This document shows positions 29,000-36,894 of a DNA stretch of 36,894 bases, one piece after another (position 1 is the stretch's first letter; every line of letters begins with the position of its first letter). The notes beneath the pieces were generated by a model. It was not told where the DNA came from, did no database searches, and saw only the letters and a program-made list of their open reading frames with translations. A program made the position numbers and the translations under genes. The DNA lies in assembly GCA_013698305.1 (NCBI GenBank), contig JACCVC010000308.1:1-36894 (forward strand), given 5' to 3'. This DNA comes from Chloroflexia bacterium. Its GTDB lineage: Bacteria; Chloroflexota; Chloroflexia; Thermomicrobiales; UBA6265.

Positions 29000-30583
29000 A
29001 TGCAATCCACAAGCGAATTGATAGCACACCGAAGTAGCACGGTTCCTCCGATCGGTGAGGTTCGAGTGATTGCGGAGAGGGCGGATTCTCGCGTCCGCCG
29101 GGTAGCGGTGTATCAGGAGCATCCCGCCGATCTGGAAACCCCGGTGTCGGTCTATCTCAAGCTCACGCGCGGAGCGACCAGGGCAGGCTTTTTGCTTGAA
29201 TCGATCGAGGGCGGTACTCGAATCGCCCGATATTCGTTTATCGGCAGTAACCCGGTCCATTCTCTTACCATGCGCGACGGGAGGATCAGCGGCCTTCCGG
29301 AAGACGGAACTTTCCCGGAATCCTACGACGACCCCTTGACGGCTCTCGGCGAGATTCTTGACCAGTTCCACGTGGAGCATGCGAACGATCTCCCTCGATT
29401 CACCGGAGGCGCGGTGGGATATCTGGGTTATGAGGCGATTGCGCGATTTGAGCCTCGCGTTCCCAGGGCGGCGGGCAAGGGGCTTGAGGCGGCGGATGCC
29501 AGATACCACATCGCCGAAACGCTGGTGGTGTTCGATCATCTCGAACGAGTGATGAAGATCGTCAGCCACGTCAACATCAAGCATCCTGATGACGTCGATT
29601 CCGAGTACGAGGCGGCGGTCGATCGGATTGAGCGCGTCGTCGAAACCCTTCGCCGCACCGTCCCAATGCCTCCCGCGACCTCTATCCCCACCGAAACACG
29701 GCCCGTCAATGACCGGTTCCAGCTCAATACGAGTCCCGAGCGGTACCGGGAAATCGTTGAGCGCGGCAAGCAGTACATCCACGATGGCGATGTGATCCAG
29801 GTCGTGCTGTCTCAACGCGTAGATGTGCCGACCAGCGCTCATCCGTTCTCGCTGTATCGGGCGTTGCGGATGGTCAATCCGAGCCCGTACATGTTCTACC
29901 TTGACTTTGAGGATCATCAGGTCGTGGGAGCCTCCCCAGAATTGTTGGTGCGGCTGGAGGATGGAGTCGTGACCAACCATCCGATTGCTGGCACCCGACC
30001 ACGAGGCGAAACTCCCGAGCGAGACGCGGAGCTCGCGGCCGAGTTGAAAGAGGACCCCAAGGAGCGCGCCGAACACATCATGCTGGTGGATCTGGGGCGG
30101 AACGACGTCGGGCGGGTCAGCAAACCCGGCCAGGTTCGCGTGCCGAAGTTGTTGGACGTCGAGCGGTTTTCCCACGTCATGCATCTTGTGTCACACGTAG
30201 AAGGTGATCTCTGCGATGAACTTACCGGCCTGGATGCGCTTCGGGCCTGCTTCCCGGCGGGTACCGTGGCGGGAGCGCCCAAGATCCGGGCGATGGAGAT
30301 CATCGCCGAGCTCGAGACCGATGCCCGTGGCATTTACAGTGGCGCGATCGGCTACGTGGATTTTTCCGGCGGTATGGACACCTGCATCGCGCTTCGGACA
30401 CTCGTGTTCCACGACGGCATCGCGTCCCTACAGGCTGGTGGCGGCATCGTCGCAGACAGCACGCCCGAGGGAGAGTATGCCGAGAGTTTTCACAAGATGC
30501 GCGCCTTGATCAAGGCGATCGAACGGGCGGAGGAGCTGGAGTGCCAGGAAGTCTCAGGAACTCGGAAAGGAGCCACGACATGA
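29000..30583 (+). CDS. trpE: Anthranilate synthase component I
   Basis: ATG at 29000 with [81 protein letters not shown]. Track start 28895 lies inside the T-box. Confidence 0.96.
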   Translation: MQSTSELIAHRSSTVPPIGEVRVIAERADSRVRRVAVYQEHPADLETPVSVYLKLTRGATRAGFLLESIEGGTRIARYSFIGSNPVHSLTMRDGRISGLPEDGTFPESYDDPLTALGEILDQFHVEHANDLPRFTGGAVGYLGYEAIARFEPRVPRAAGKGLEAADARYHIAETLVVFDHLERVMKIVSHVNIKHPDDVDSEYEAAVDRIERVVETLRRTVPMPPATSIPTETRPVNDRFQLNTSPERYREIVERGKQYIHDGDVIQVVLSQRVDVPTSAHPFSLYRALRMVNPSPYMFYLDFEDHQVVGASPELLVRLEDGVVTNHPIAGTRPRGETPERDAELAAELKEDPKERAEHIMLVDLGRNDVGRVSKPGQVRVPKLLDVERFSHVMHLVSHVEGDLCDELTGLDALRACFPAGTVAGAPKIRAMEIIAELETDARGIYSGAIGYVDFSGGMDTCIALRTLVFHDGIASLQAGGGIVADSTPEGEYAESFHKMRALIKAIERAEELECQEVSGTRKGATT

Positions 30584-31200
30584 TCTTTCTGCTCGATAAC
30601 TACGACTCGTTCACCTACAACCTGTATCAGGCAATCACAAAGATCGGGGCAGAGGTCGAGGTTGTTCGAAATGACCAGATTACCGTTGACCAGGTGATGG
30701 ACCGCGTCGAAGAGATCGACGGACTGGTCGTCTCGCCAGGACCGTGCACACCGGATCAAGCTGGCATATCAGTCGAGCTGACACGGAGGATGGCAGGCGT
30801 TCGCCCGGTGCTTGGCGTGTGTCTGGGGCATCAGGCGATGGCTCAGGCGTTTGGCGCACGCATCGTCCACGCCCCGGCCCTGATGCACGGCAAGACATCG
30901 CCCATCCATCACGACGGAAATGGCGTGTTCATGGGTCTGCCGAATCCATTCCCCGCAACGCGCTACCACTCACTCACCATTGACCCTGATACGCTACCGG
31001 CCTCGTTCGACGTCACGGCGCGCTCCGACGATGGCGTTATTCAGGGTATTCGGCATCGGGAGCTCGACCTGGAGGGTGTGCAGTTCCACCCGGAGTCAAT
31101 CCTCACCATCGCTGGCCCCGACCTGCTGCGAAATTTTGTTGAGAAGGTCAGCGGGCCACAGCTGGCGACAACTATTTCACAGAGGTTGCTGGGCTATTGA
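30580..31200 (+). CDS. trpG: Anthranilate synthase component II (glutamine amidotransferase)
   Basis: [47 protein letters not shown] overlaps the trpE stop. Confidence 0.96.
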   Translation: MIFLLDNYDSFTYNLYQAITKIGAEVEVVRNDQITVDQVMDRVEEIDGLVVSPGPCTPDQAGISVELTRRMAGVRPVLGVCLGHQAMAQAFGARIVHAPALMHGKTSPIHHDGNGVFMGLPNPFPATRYHSLTIDPDTLPASFDVTARSDDGVIQGIRHRELDLEGVQFHPESILTIAGPDLLRNFVEKVSGPQLATTISQRLLGY

Positions 31201-31230
31201 GCGCCATATTGACGTCAGGATGGACGAACA

Positions 31231-32286
31231 ATGATCGAGATCAAGTCAGTCATTCAGCAGGTTGTTGAAGGCGAAACGCTGTCGCAGGGTGTCGCCGCGC
31301 AGACTATGCACGCGATCATGTCCGGGGACATCACCCAGGCGCAAATCGGCGCGCTGGTGACCGCGTTGCGAATGCGAGGCGAAACCATCGAGGAGATCGG
31401 AGGTTTCGCCTCGGCCATGCGCGATCACGCCCTCAAGGTCGAGATTGCGTCGGATGGGCGCCCATTGCTTGATACCTGCGGCACAGGAGGGGATCACTCA
31501 AACTCGTTCAATATCTCGACGACTGCGACGTTCGTGATTGGCGCCGCTGGTGTCCGGATCGCGAAGCATGGCAACCGCGCCGCCAGCAGCCGGTGTGGGT
31601 CTGCCGACCTGCTCGAAGGGCTTGGTGTGCGAGTCGAGCTCACACCTGATCAAGTCTCGGAATGTGTTGAGCGGGTGGGGATTGGGTTCATGTACGCGCC
31701 AGCCTTTCACCCGGCCTTGCGATACGTCGGCCCAACCCGCCGGGAAATCGGCATTCGCACCGTGTTCAACGTACTTGGACCATTGACCAATCCGGCGGGA
31801 GCCAGTCACCAGCTCATAGGCGTCGGACATCCGGAAATCGCCGGCAAGCTGGCCCAGGTTCTGGCGCGGCTGGGCAGCAAACGGGCGGTACTGGTGCATG
31901 CCGAAGAAGGGCTGGACGAAGTCGGGATTGTCGGCGAGACGGCGATCACCGAGTGGCACGCAGCGCGTGGCACGGTCGAGAGCTCCATCGTCACGCCGAG
32001 CGACTTCGGCCTGGCGACAGGCGTCATGGACAACATCGTCGGGGGTGACGTCATGGAGAATGTCGCCATCACTCGCGCCATCCTCGCGGGGGAAGACGGG
32101 CCGCGCCGAACGATTACGCTACTCAACGCTGGAGCGGGTATTTATGCCGCCGAGGCCGCGCAGTCATTGGCCGAGGGCATTGAGATGGCTGCCAGCGCCA
32201 TTGATTCCGGCGCGGCGGCGGCCAAGCTCGACGAGTTGATTCACGTCAGCAACGACGTGGTGATTCCAAGCGAAAAGGTGTCCTGA
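31231..32286 (+). CDS. trpD: Anthranilate phosphoribosyltransferase
   Basis: LLDTCGTGGDHSNSFNISTTATFVIGAAGVRIAKHGNRAASSRCGSADLLEGLG. Confidence 0.97.
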   Translation: MIEIKSVIQQVVEGETLSQGVAAQTMHAIMSGDITQAQIGALVTALRMRGETIEEIGGFASAMRDHALKVEIASDGRPLLDTCGTGGDHSNSFNISTTATFVIGAAGVRIAKHGNRAASSRCGSADLLEGLGVRVELTPDQVSECVERVGIGFMYAPAFHPALRYVGPTRREIGIRTVFNVLGPLTNPAGASHQLIGVGHPEIAGKLAQVLARLGSKRAVLVHAEEGLDEVGIVGETAITEWHAARGTVESSIVTPSDFGLATGVMDNIVGGDVMENVAITRAILAGEDGPRRTITLLNAGAGIYAAEAAQSLAEGIEMAASAIDSGAAAAKLDELIHVSNDVVIPSEKVS

Positions 32287-33134
32287 TGGCGACTGGAGTG
32301 ATTCAAACCGACACGATCCTCGACCGGATTTTGGCTCAGACAGCCAGCGATGCCGCGATGCGAAAGCGACAGGTGGCTGAGAGTGCGCTCATGGAAAGAA
32401 TCGATCGATCCGATCGGCGACCACTGAACCTTGCCAATGCCCTGCGCATAGATCATGTCGCCGTGATCGCGGAGGTCAAGCGAGGATCTCCGTCACGTGG
32501 GATGTTCCCGGTCGAAGTCGATCCGATCGCCGTCTCGACCGCGTACCACAAAGGCGGCGCGGCGGCGATTTCCTGCCTGACGGACGGCCCGTTCTTTCAT
32601 GGTTCCCAACTCGATCTGGAGGCAGTGGCCGATGTCGCGCATCGTGGTGACAATGCTATCCCGGTTATCCGCAAGGACTTCATCATCGATTCTTACCAGC
32701 TTCTGGAGGCGAGAGCTTGGGGTGCCGATGCAGTACTCCTGATCGTGGCCGCGCTCGACGATGCGCTCCTTGCCGACTTGTACCAGCAAACCAATGACCT
32801 CGGACTTTCTGTGCTGGTCGAAGTGCATGATGAAGCAGAGGCGGAGCGTGCGCTGAAGTTGAACCCCTCGGTGATGGGGGTCAACAATCGAAACCTGAAG
32901 ACGTTTGAAGTTGACCTCGGGATCACCGAGATGATCTCGTCGCGGGTTCCCGCGGATACGTTGCTCGTCTCGGAGTCGGGGATATTTTCGGCGGAGGACG
33001 TCGCTCAGGTCGCAGCGTGGGGGGCCGACGCGGTGCTGGTGGGGGAGTCGCTTATCGTCCAGGACGACCGAGAGCGAGCCGTCCGCACGTTGGCTCAAGT
33101 CCTCCGGAACAGTGCGAGGCAGGATCGGAGATGA
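32286..33134 (+). CDS. trpC: Indole-3-glycerol phosphate synthase
   Basis: VAVIAEVKRGSPSRGMF, ISCLTDGPFFHGS, VIRKDFIIDSYQLLEARAWGADAVLLI, VNNRNLKTFEVDL. Confidence 0.97.
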   Translation: MATGVIQTDTILDRILAQTASDAAMRKRQVAESALMERIDRSDRRPLNLANALRIDHVAVIAEVKRGSPSRGMFPVEVDPIAVSTAYHKGGAAAISCLTDGPFFHGSQLDLEAVADVAHRGDNAIPVIRKDFIIDSYQLLEARAWGADAVLLIVAALDDALLADLYQQTNDLGLSVLVEVHDEAEAERALKLNPSVMGVNNRNLKTFEVDLGITEMISSRVPADTLLVSESGIFSAEDVAQVAAWGADAVLVGESLIVQDDRERAVRTLAQVLRNSARQDRR

Positions 33135-33817
33135 CACCGCCGGCCTTCGACCTGTCCAGACACATTGTAAAAGTCTGCGGGATACGGGATGTGCCCGCGG
33201 CGGCCACTGCATCGCGGGCTGGCGCCGACCTGCTGGGATTTGTGGTGGCGGATAGCAGGAGGAAGGTCGCTCCTGGGCTGATTCGCGAGGTTCGTGAACA
33301 TCTCGCTCTTGTCGAGAAGCGACCGCTGCTGGTTGGGGTGACGGTGAACGAGCCTCCACAGGCACTCGCCGATATTGTCGAGCGAGGGCAGGTGGACGTT
33401 GTTCAACTCAGCGGAGACGAAGTTCCCGAGCTCTTGGATGACATCTGTGTCCCTGTCATCAAGACCTTGCACATCGCGCGCGGTATGTCCTTCGATGACA
33501 TACGCCGAAAGGCGGACGCATGGCTCGATCATGCAAAGCCAGTGCGGGCCTTTTTGATCGACGCCAAGGTCGATGGTCACTATGGTGGGACTGGCATCCG
33601 GGCGGACTGGACGGTTGCGGCATTGATGGCTGAGCGGTATCCCGTGATCCTCGCAGGTGGTCTGACGCTGGGGAATGTCGCCGGAGGCATATCAACTGTC
33701 CGACCCAATGGCGTGGATGTCAGCAGTGGAGTCGAGATAGATGGAACGAAGGACCACACGCTGATAGAGACGTTTGTCACGAGAGCCCGGCAGGCGTTCT
33801 CCGCGTTGCCGGGCTAG
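33131..33817 (+). CDS. trpF: Phosphoribosylanthranilate isomerase
   Basis: IVKVCGIRDVPAA, ADLLGFVVADSRRKV, VVQLSGDE, VILAGGLTLGNVAGGI; ATGA overlap with trpC. Confidence 0.94.
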   Translation: MTPPAFDLSRHIVKVCGIRDVPAAATASRAGADLLGFVVADSRRKVAPGLIREVREHLALVEKRPLLVGVTVNEPPQALADIVERGQVDVVQLSGDEVPELLDDICVPVIKTLHIARGMSFDDIRRKADAWLDHAKPVRAFLIDAKVDGHYGGTGIRADWTVAALMAERYPVILAGGLTLGNVAGGISTVRPNGVDVSSGVEIDGTKDHTLIETFVTRARQAFSALPG

Positions 33818-34515
33818 CTTCGCCGCTGGTGCTGATCGGCAGTCCTGATCGTTGCCCGGAGAAGCCCCTGCAACCAGTCGTGCTCATCGCCCAGAATCTC
33901 CTGCGCGACCTGTTGTGATCGTTTGGGAGGTGAGCGGCAAATTTGATAGATCCCGTCTGCTCTGGTCATGAAACCATAGTCGACGAGTTCCCTGCGTAGC
34001 GTTGCATAGTCCTCGTGGGCGTGTCTGAGAATCTCGTTGACCTTGGCTTCAGGATATGACCGAACAGGATCGAAGCGCAGGAGCAGGTGCTGAAGCACGA
34101 TCACCCGTGCCTTGCGTCGAGACGGGATGCTCCTGAGCCTGTCTCCCTCGAAGAAGTTCCTGATGGTTCGCTGCCTGGTAGGGTCATCGTCATGGCCGTC
34201 AAATCCATCTTCACGCTGTTCCCGCAACGGTGCTCTGCGCGACTCGTCGAGGAACCGTGCATTGAGCGAGTAGCGTTGTGACTGTGCGTCGGGCGTGGCG
34301 ATGACAATACCAGCATCGACAAGCTTGCGCATGTGGTGGCTCACTGTCGCGGGCGTCAGCTCGAGCGCCGCGCTCAACTCGCGACCCGTGCGTGGCTGGG
34401 TCGCAACCAGCCCGAGAATTCGCAGCCGCGTTTCGTCAGCGATCACCTTGAGTGTTCGCGCAAGGTCGTTGACGGTCGGTGCTTGATCATCCATACGGTC
34501 TTCTTTCACGTTCAT
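33814..34515 (-). CDS. ArsR-family HTH regulator fused to DUF2087
   Basis: N-terminal TLKVIADETRLRILGLVATQPRTGRELSAALELTPATVSHHMRKLVDAGI; C-terminal LHPV-like FDPVRSYPEAKVNEILRHAHEDYATLRRELVDYGFMTR typical of DUF2087. Start MNVKEDR at 34515 (track start 34530 lies inside a palindrome). Confidence 0.85.
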   Translation of the reverse strand: MNVKEDRMDDQAPTVNDLARTLKVIADETRLRILGLVATQPRTGRELSAALELTPATVSHHMRKLVDAGIVIATPDAQSQRYSLNARFLDESRRAPLREQREDGFDGHDDDPTRQRTIRNFFEGDRLRSIPSRRKARVIVLQHLLLRFDPVRSYPEAKVNEILRHAHEDYATLRRELVDYGFMTRADGIYQICRSPPKRSQQVAQEILGDEHDWLQGLLRATIRTADQHQRRS

Positions 34516-34517
34516 TA

Positions 34518-34551
34518 ATTCGACAATCATCTAATTAGATGATTGTCGAAT
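34518..34551. promoter_or_regulatory. Perfect 34-bp palindromic putative operator
   Basis: ATTCGACAATCATCTAA|TTAGATGATTGTCGAAT is exactly self-complementary; 2 bp upstream of the ArsR-DUF2087 start codon. Confidence 0.75.
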
Positions 34552-34600
34552 ATATATGGCGCGAATCCCAGCGTCAAGATTTAGAGCCAAGGAGCGGGGG

Positions 34601-35371
34601 TCAGCCAGGAAAGAGCGGGATGGAATCCCATGAGTCGTCGAAGCCGCAGACCCAATTCAGCGATGTCACCTGCGCCAGCGAGATGCCGCCAAGCTCCGCG
34701 AACCTGTCTTTGGACAGGTTCGACACGGGTTCACTAAAGTAAGAAAAGTCACCATCGAGCATCGTCAGCAAACTCGCGTCGTCGGCTTCTTTCGCTGTCT
34801 CACGGATGATGGCTCGGAGCTCATCTGGCGACGTGGCACCTTCGGCGCGGAGGGTGGCTCGCCAGGACCATAGCTCACGCCGTTCCCGCTCCTGAGCGAT
34901 GAGGAGTTCATCTCGCATTTCTTGGAGCATCTGCATCGAGTCGATGTCTGCCCACGGTTCGGGCGCCCAGCCGAACATGCGCTCTACCTTTGCCGGGGAG
35001 GGGAACGAAGGCTCCGCAAGCTCGTCGATCAATCCGAACGACCAGCACAGGGTCTCGGCAGCGATCAACGCCGCCGAGCAGTGGCCGAGCATTTCCGGTG
35101 AAAGGGAACCCGCCTCGTTGCGAAGGACGTGGAGTTCACCCTCACTCAGCTGTGTTGCCAACTCTCGACGCGCCCACGAGTACAGCTCGAACCGATCCGT
35201 TTCGACGGCGTACAGATCAACATCGTTGCTCTCGCCCGACACCGACGATTCGATTGCCCCTCGTCGTGCCAGCGTCACCAGCACGATGGCGCGACGCACG
35301 ACCTCATCCACCGGTCGGAGGTTGATATCGACGCTGTCGCACGGGTGCAGATCAGTGTTTGAGTCGGGCAT
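34601..35371 (-). CDS. DUF4272-like protein
   Basis: RRAIVLVTLARR, AAETLCWSFGLIDELAEPSFPSP and C-terminal SLNWVCGFDDSWDSIPLFPG resemble DUF4272 patterns. Confidence 0.55.
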   Translation of the reverse strand: MPDSNTDLHPCDSVDINLRPVDEVVRRAIVLVTLARRGAIESSVSGESNDVDLYAVETDRFELYSWARRELATQLSEGELHVLRNEAGSLSPEMLGHCSAALIAAETLCWSFGLIDELAEPSFPSPAKVERMFGWAPEPWADIDSMQMLQEMRDELLIAQERERRELWSWRATLRAEGATSPDELRAIIRETAKEADDASLLTMLDGDFSYFSEPVSNLSKDRFAELGGISLAQVTSLNWVCGFDDSWDSIPLFPG

Positions 35372-35383
35372 TGTCGACGAGTC

Positions 35384-36496
35384 CTAGACGTTGAACAGGA
35401 AGTTGATGACGTCTCCGTTTTGGACAATGTAGGTCTTGCCTTCGCGACGGAGCGTTCCGGCCTTCCTCGTCTCCGCCAATGTCCCCGCCGCGATCATGTC
35501 GTTGTAGCCGACAACCTCGGCGCGAATGAAGCCTCGAGCGATGTCGGTATGGATCTCGCTGGCGGCCTCGACCGCGTCCGCGCCCCGCCGGATGGTCCAT
35601 GCTCGGCACTCGTCCTCGCCGACGGTGAAGAAAGGCATCAGCCCAAGCAGATCGAACGACTCGGCGATGATCCGATCGAGACCCGATTCGATGATGCCCA
35701 GGTCATCCATGAACACCGTCGCGTCGTCGGCGTCAAGCTGGCCGATCTCCATCTCGATCTTGCCGGCGATGAGATGGGCTGCGATATTCGAGCCGCCGAA
35801 CTGTTCCCGCAGCGATGTCACCAGCATTTCACCCGTTTCGCCGAGTTGATTCTCGCCAACGTTGACCAGGATCAGCAGCGGTTTGGCGGTGAGGAAGCCG
35901 AAGCCGCGCAGGAGACGATGGTCCTCTTCCTCAAGGTCATCGTAGTGATTTCGAAGCGGGGTTTCGGATTCGAGATATTCCCGGAGCGTGACGAGGACCT
36001 TTTGCTCCCGCTCCATCAAATCCTTCTCGTTGCCTCGCACCTTGCCCAGCTGTGGCTCGATGCGCTGCAATCGCTTCTCTATCAGGGCGAGATCGCTGAA
36101 CAGGAGTTCCATGTTTAGTGTTTCGATGTCGCGAGCCGGGTTCACTGTCTCCTCCGAATGAGGGACGTTCTCGTTCTCAAACGCTCGAACGACATGCACC
36201 AGCGCGTCGGCTTGCGCCAGATGGCCGAGCAATTGCCCTCCCATGCCCTTTTCGCTGATGCCCTTGGCAATGCCGGCCACATCCAGGTATTGAACGTCGG
36301 CTGGCACCTTCCTTTGCGGCTTGAACAGCTCGGTAAGCTCGTCAAGTCGCTGATCGGGCACCTTCACCGTCGCCAGGTTTGGCTCGTCCGCCTTGGCACC
36401 GAAGGTGCCGGTAGTGGCCTCGGCGCGAGTGAGCGCGTTGAACACGGTAGTCTTTCCGGACGCGGGCAGTCCGATGATTACGAGCTTGGTTTCCAC
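35384..36496 (-). CDS. ychF: Redox-regulated ATPase/GTPase YchF (Obg family)
   Basis: KLVIIGLPASGKTTVFNALT; DVAGIAKGISEKGMGGQLLGHLAQADALVHVVRAFEN; C-terminal TGS-like GKTYIVQNGDVINFLFNV; GTG start. Confidence 0.95.
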   Translation of the reverse strand: METKLVIIGLPASGKTTVFNALTRAEATTGTFGAKADEPNLATVKVPDQRLDELTELFKPQRKVPADVQYLDVAGIAKGISEKGMGGQLLGHLAQADALVHVVRAFENENVPHSEETVNPARDIETLNMELLFSDLALIEKRLQRIEPQLGKVRGNEKDLMEREQKVLVTLREYLESETPLRNHYDDLEEEDHRLLRGFGFLTAKPLLILVNVGENQLGETGEMLVTSLREQFGGSNIAAHLIAGKIEMEIGQLDADDATVFMDDLGIIESGLDRIIAESFDLLGLMPFFTVGEDECRAWTIRRGADAVEAASEIHTDIARGFIRAEVVGYNDMIAAGTLAETRKAGTLRREGKTYIVQNGDVINFLFNV

Positions 36497-36529
36497 GTGT
36501 ATGCAGTCCTCTGGTAGTGTTGTCCGGGC

Positions 36530-36894
36530 CTAGTCATGGGGCGTGATGAGAATTCGCACGGTCGAGTCACCGACTTTGGCTTCTGATGCGTCTTCGTCGA
36601 GCGCCGATTGGCGCAGAACTTCAGACGCCAGCACCTCGCGGGAGATGAGCTTCTGATTGTTCGTGATGGCGTCGACCGCCTGGGCGTCGTCGGAGGCGAA
36701 CGCGAGCGCGATCTTCTGCTCGACGCGCAGATCAAGCTTCTTCCGAGCATCCTGCACCGAGCGCACGAAGTCTCGCGCCAACCCTTCCTGAATCAACTCC
36801 TCTGTCAACTCCGTGTCGAGGGCCACGGTCGCGCCGTCCCCTTGCGCCGCGGCGAATCCTTCCCGCTTGCGCAGCCCCACCAGGACTTCACCTG
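36530..36894 (-). CDS. ileS: Isoleucyl-tRNA synthetase, C-terminal fragment (runs off the window)
   Basis: EGFAAAQGDGATVALDTELTEELIQEGLARDFVRSVQDARKKLDLRVEQKIAL matches the C-terminal region of class-I IleRS; open at the window edge. Confidence 0.82.
   Translation of the reverse strand, partial: GEVLVGLRKREGFAAAQGDGATVALDTELTEELIQEGLARDFVRSVQDARKKLDLRVEQKIALAFASDDAQAVDAITNNQKLISREVLASEVLRQSALDEDASEAKVGDSTVRILITPHD

Noticed and set aside
28913-30184. 423-aa minus-strand ORF opposite trpE and the T-box
   Set aside because: Shadow of trpE; low-complexity His/Arg/Val-rich translation, no recognisable domain.
32493-33365. 290-aa minus-strand ORF opposite trpC/trpF
   Set aside because: Antisense shadow of conserved trp genes.
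34706-34721. Hairpin CCTGTC-TTTG-GACAGG
   Set aside because: Inside the DUF4272-like coding sequence with no T-tract; likely incidental.
1-36894. CRISPR arrays, tRNA/rRNA genes, insertion sequences, prophage or defence genes
   Set aside because: No regularly spaced repeats, no cloverleaf-like or rRNA-like sequence, and no transposase, integrase or nuclease signatures seen in either strand; the region reads as core metabolic chromosome.

Overview
The window is about 36.9 kb of high-GC, gene-dense bacterial chromosome. Gene content and style suggest Chloroflexota, possibly Thermomicrobia/Sphaerobacter-like; this is inference only. I see no rRNA, tRNA, CRISPR array, transposase or phage genes. 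Main blocks: a DUF3352/excalibur secreted protein; hspR-clpB; a CDP-alcohol phosphatidyltransferase plus LpxL/HtrB-like acyltransferase; yajQ; a NarL/LiaR-type two-component pair; a MarR regulator; glgX; a GlgE-pathway cluster (glgE-treS-maltokinase); cvpA; a selD-ksgA-ispE-Tat-protein operon; DUF952; an MMPL transporter; mutM/fpg; an M42 aminopeptidase; a trpEGDCF operon; an ArsR-DUF2087 regulator; a DUF4272-like protein; ychF; and the 3' end of ileS. Three signals are not explained by the ORF track. (1) selD is truncated in the track: an in-frame TGA (23236-23238, minus strand) sits at the catalytic Cys position (CAGUASK), followed by a bacterial SECIS-like hairpin, so SelD appears to be a selenoprotein. 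(2) The trp operon is preceded by a T-box leader with a UGG (Trp) specifier candidate, a canonical AGGGTGGCACCGCGG T-box and an intrinsic terminator; the called trpE ORF wrongly runs through it. (3) A perfect 34-bp palindrome lies directly upstream of the ArsR-DUF2087 gene. A near-consensus promoter overlapped by a HAIR-like element precedes hspR.
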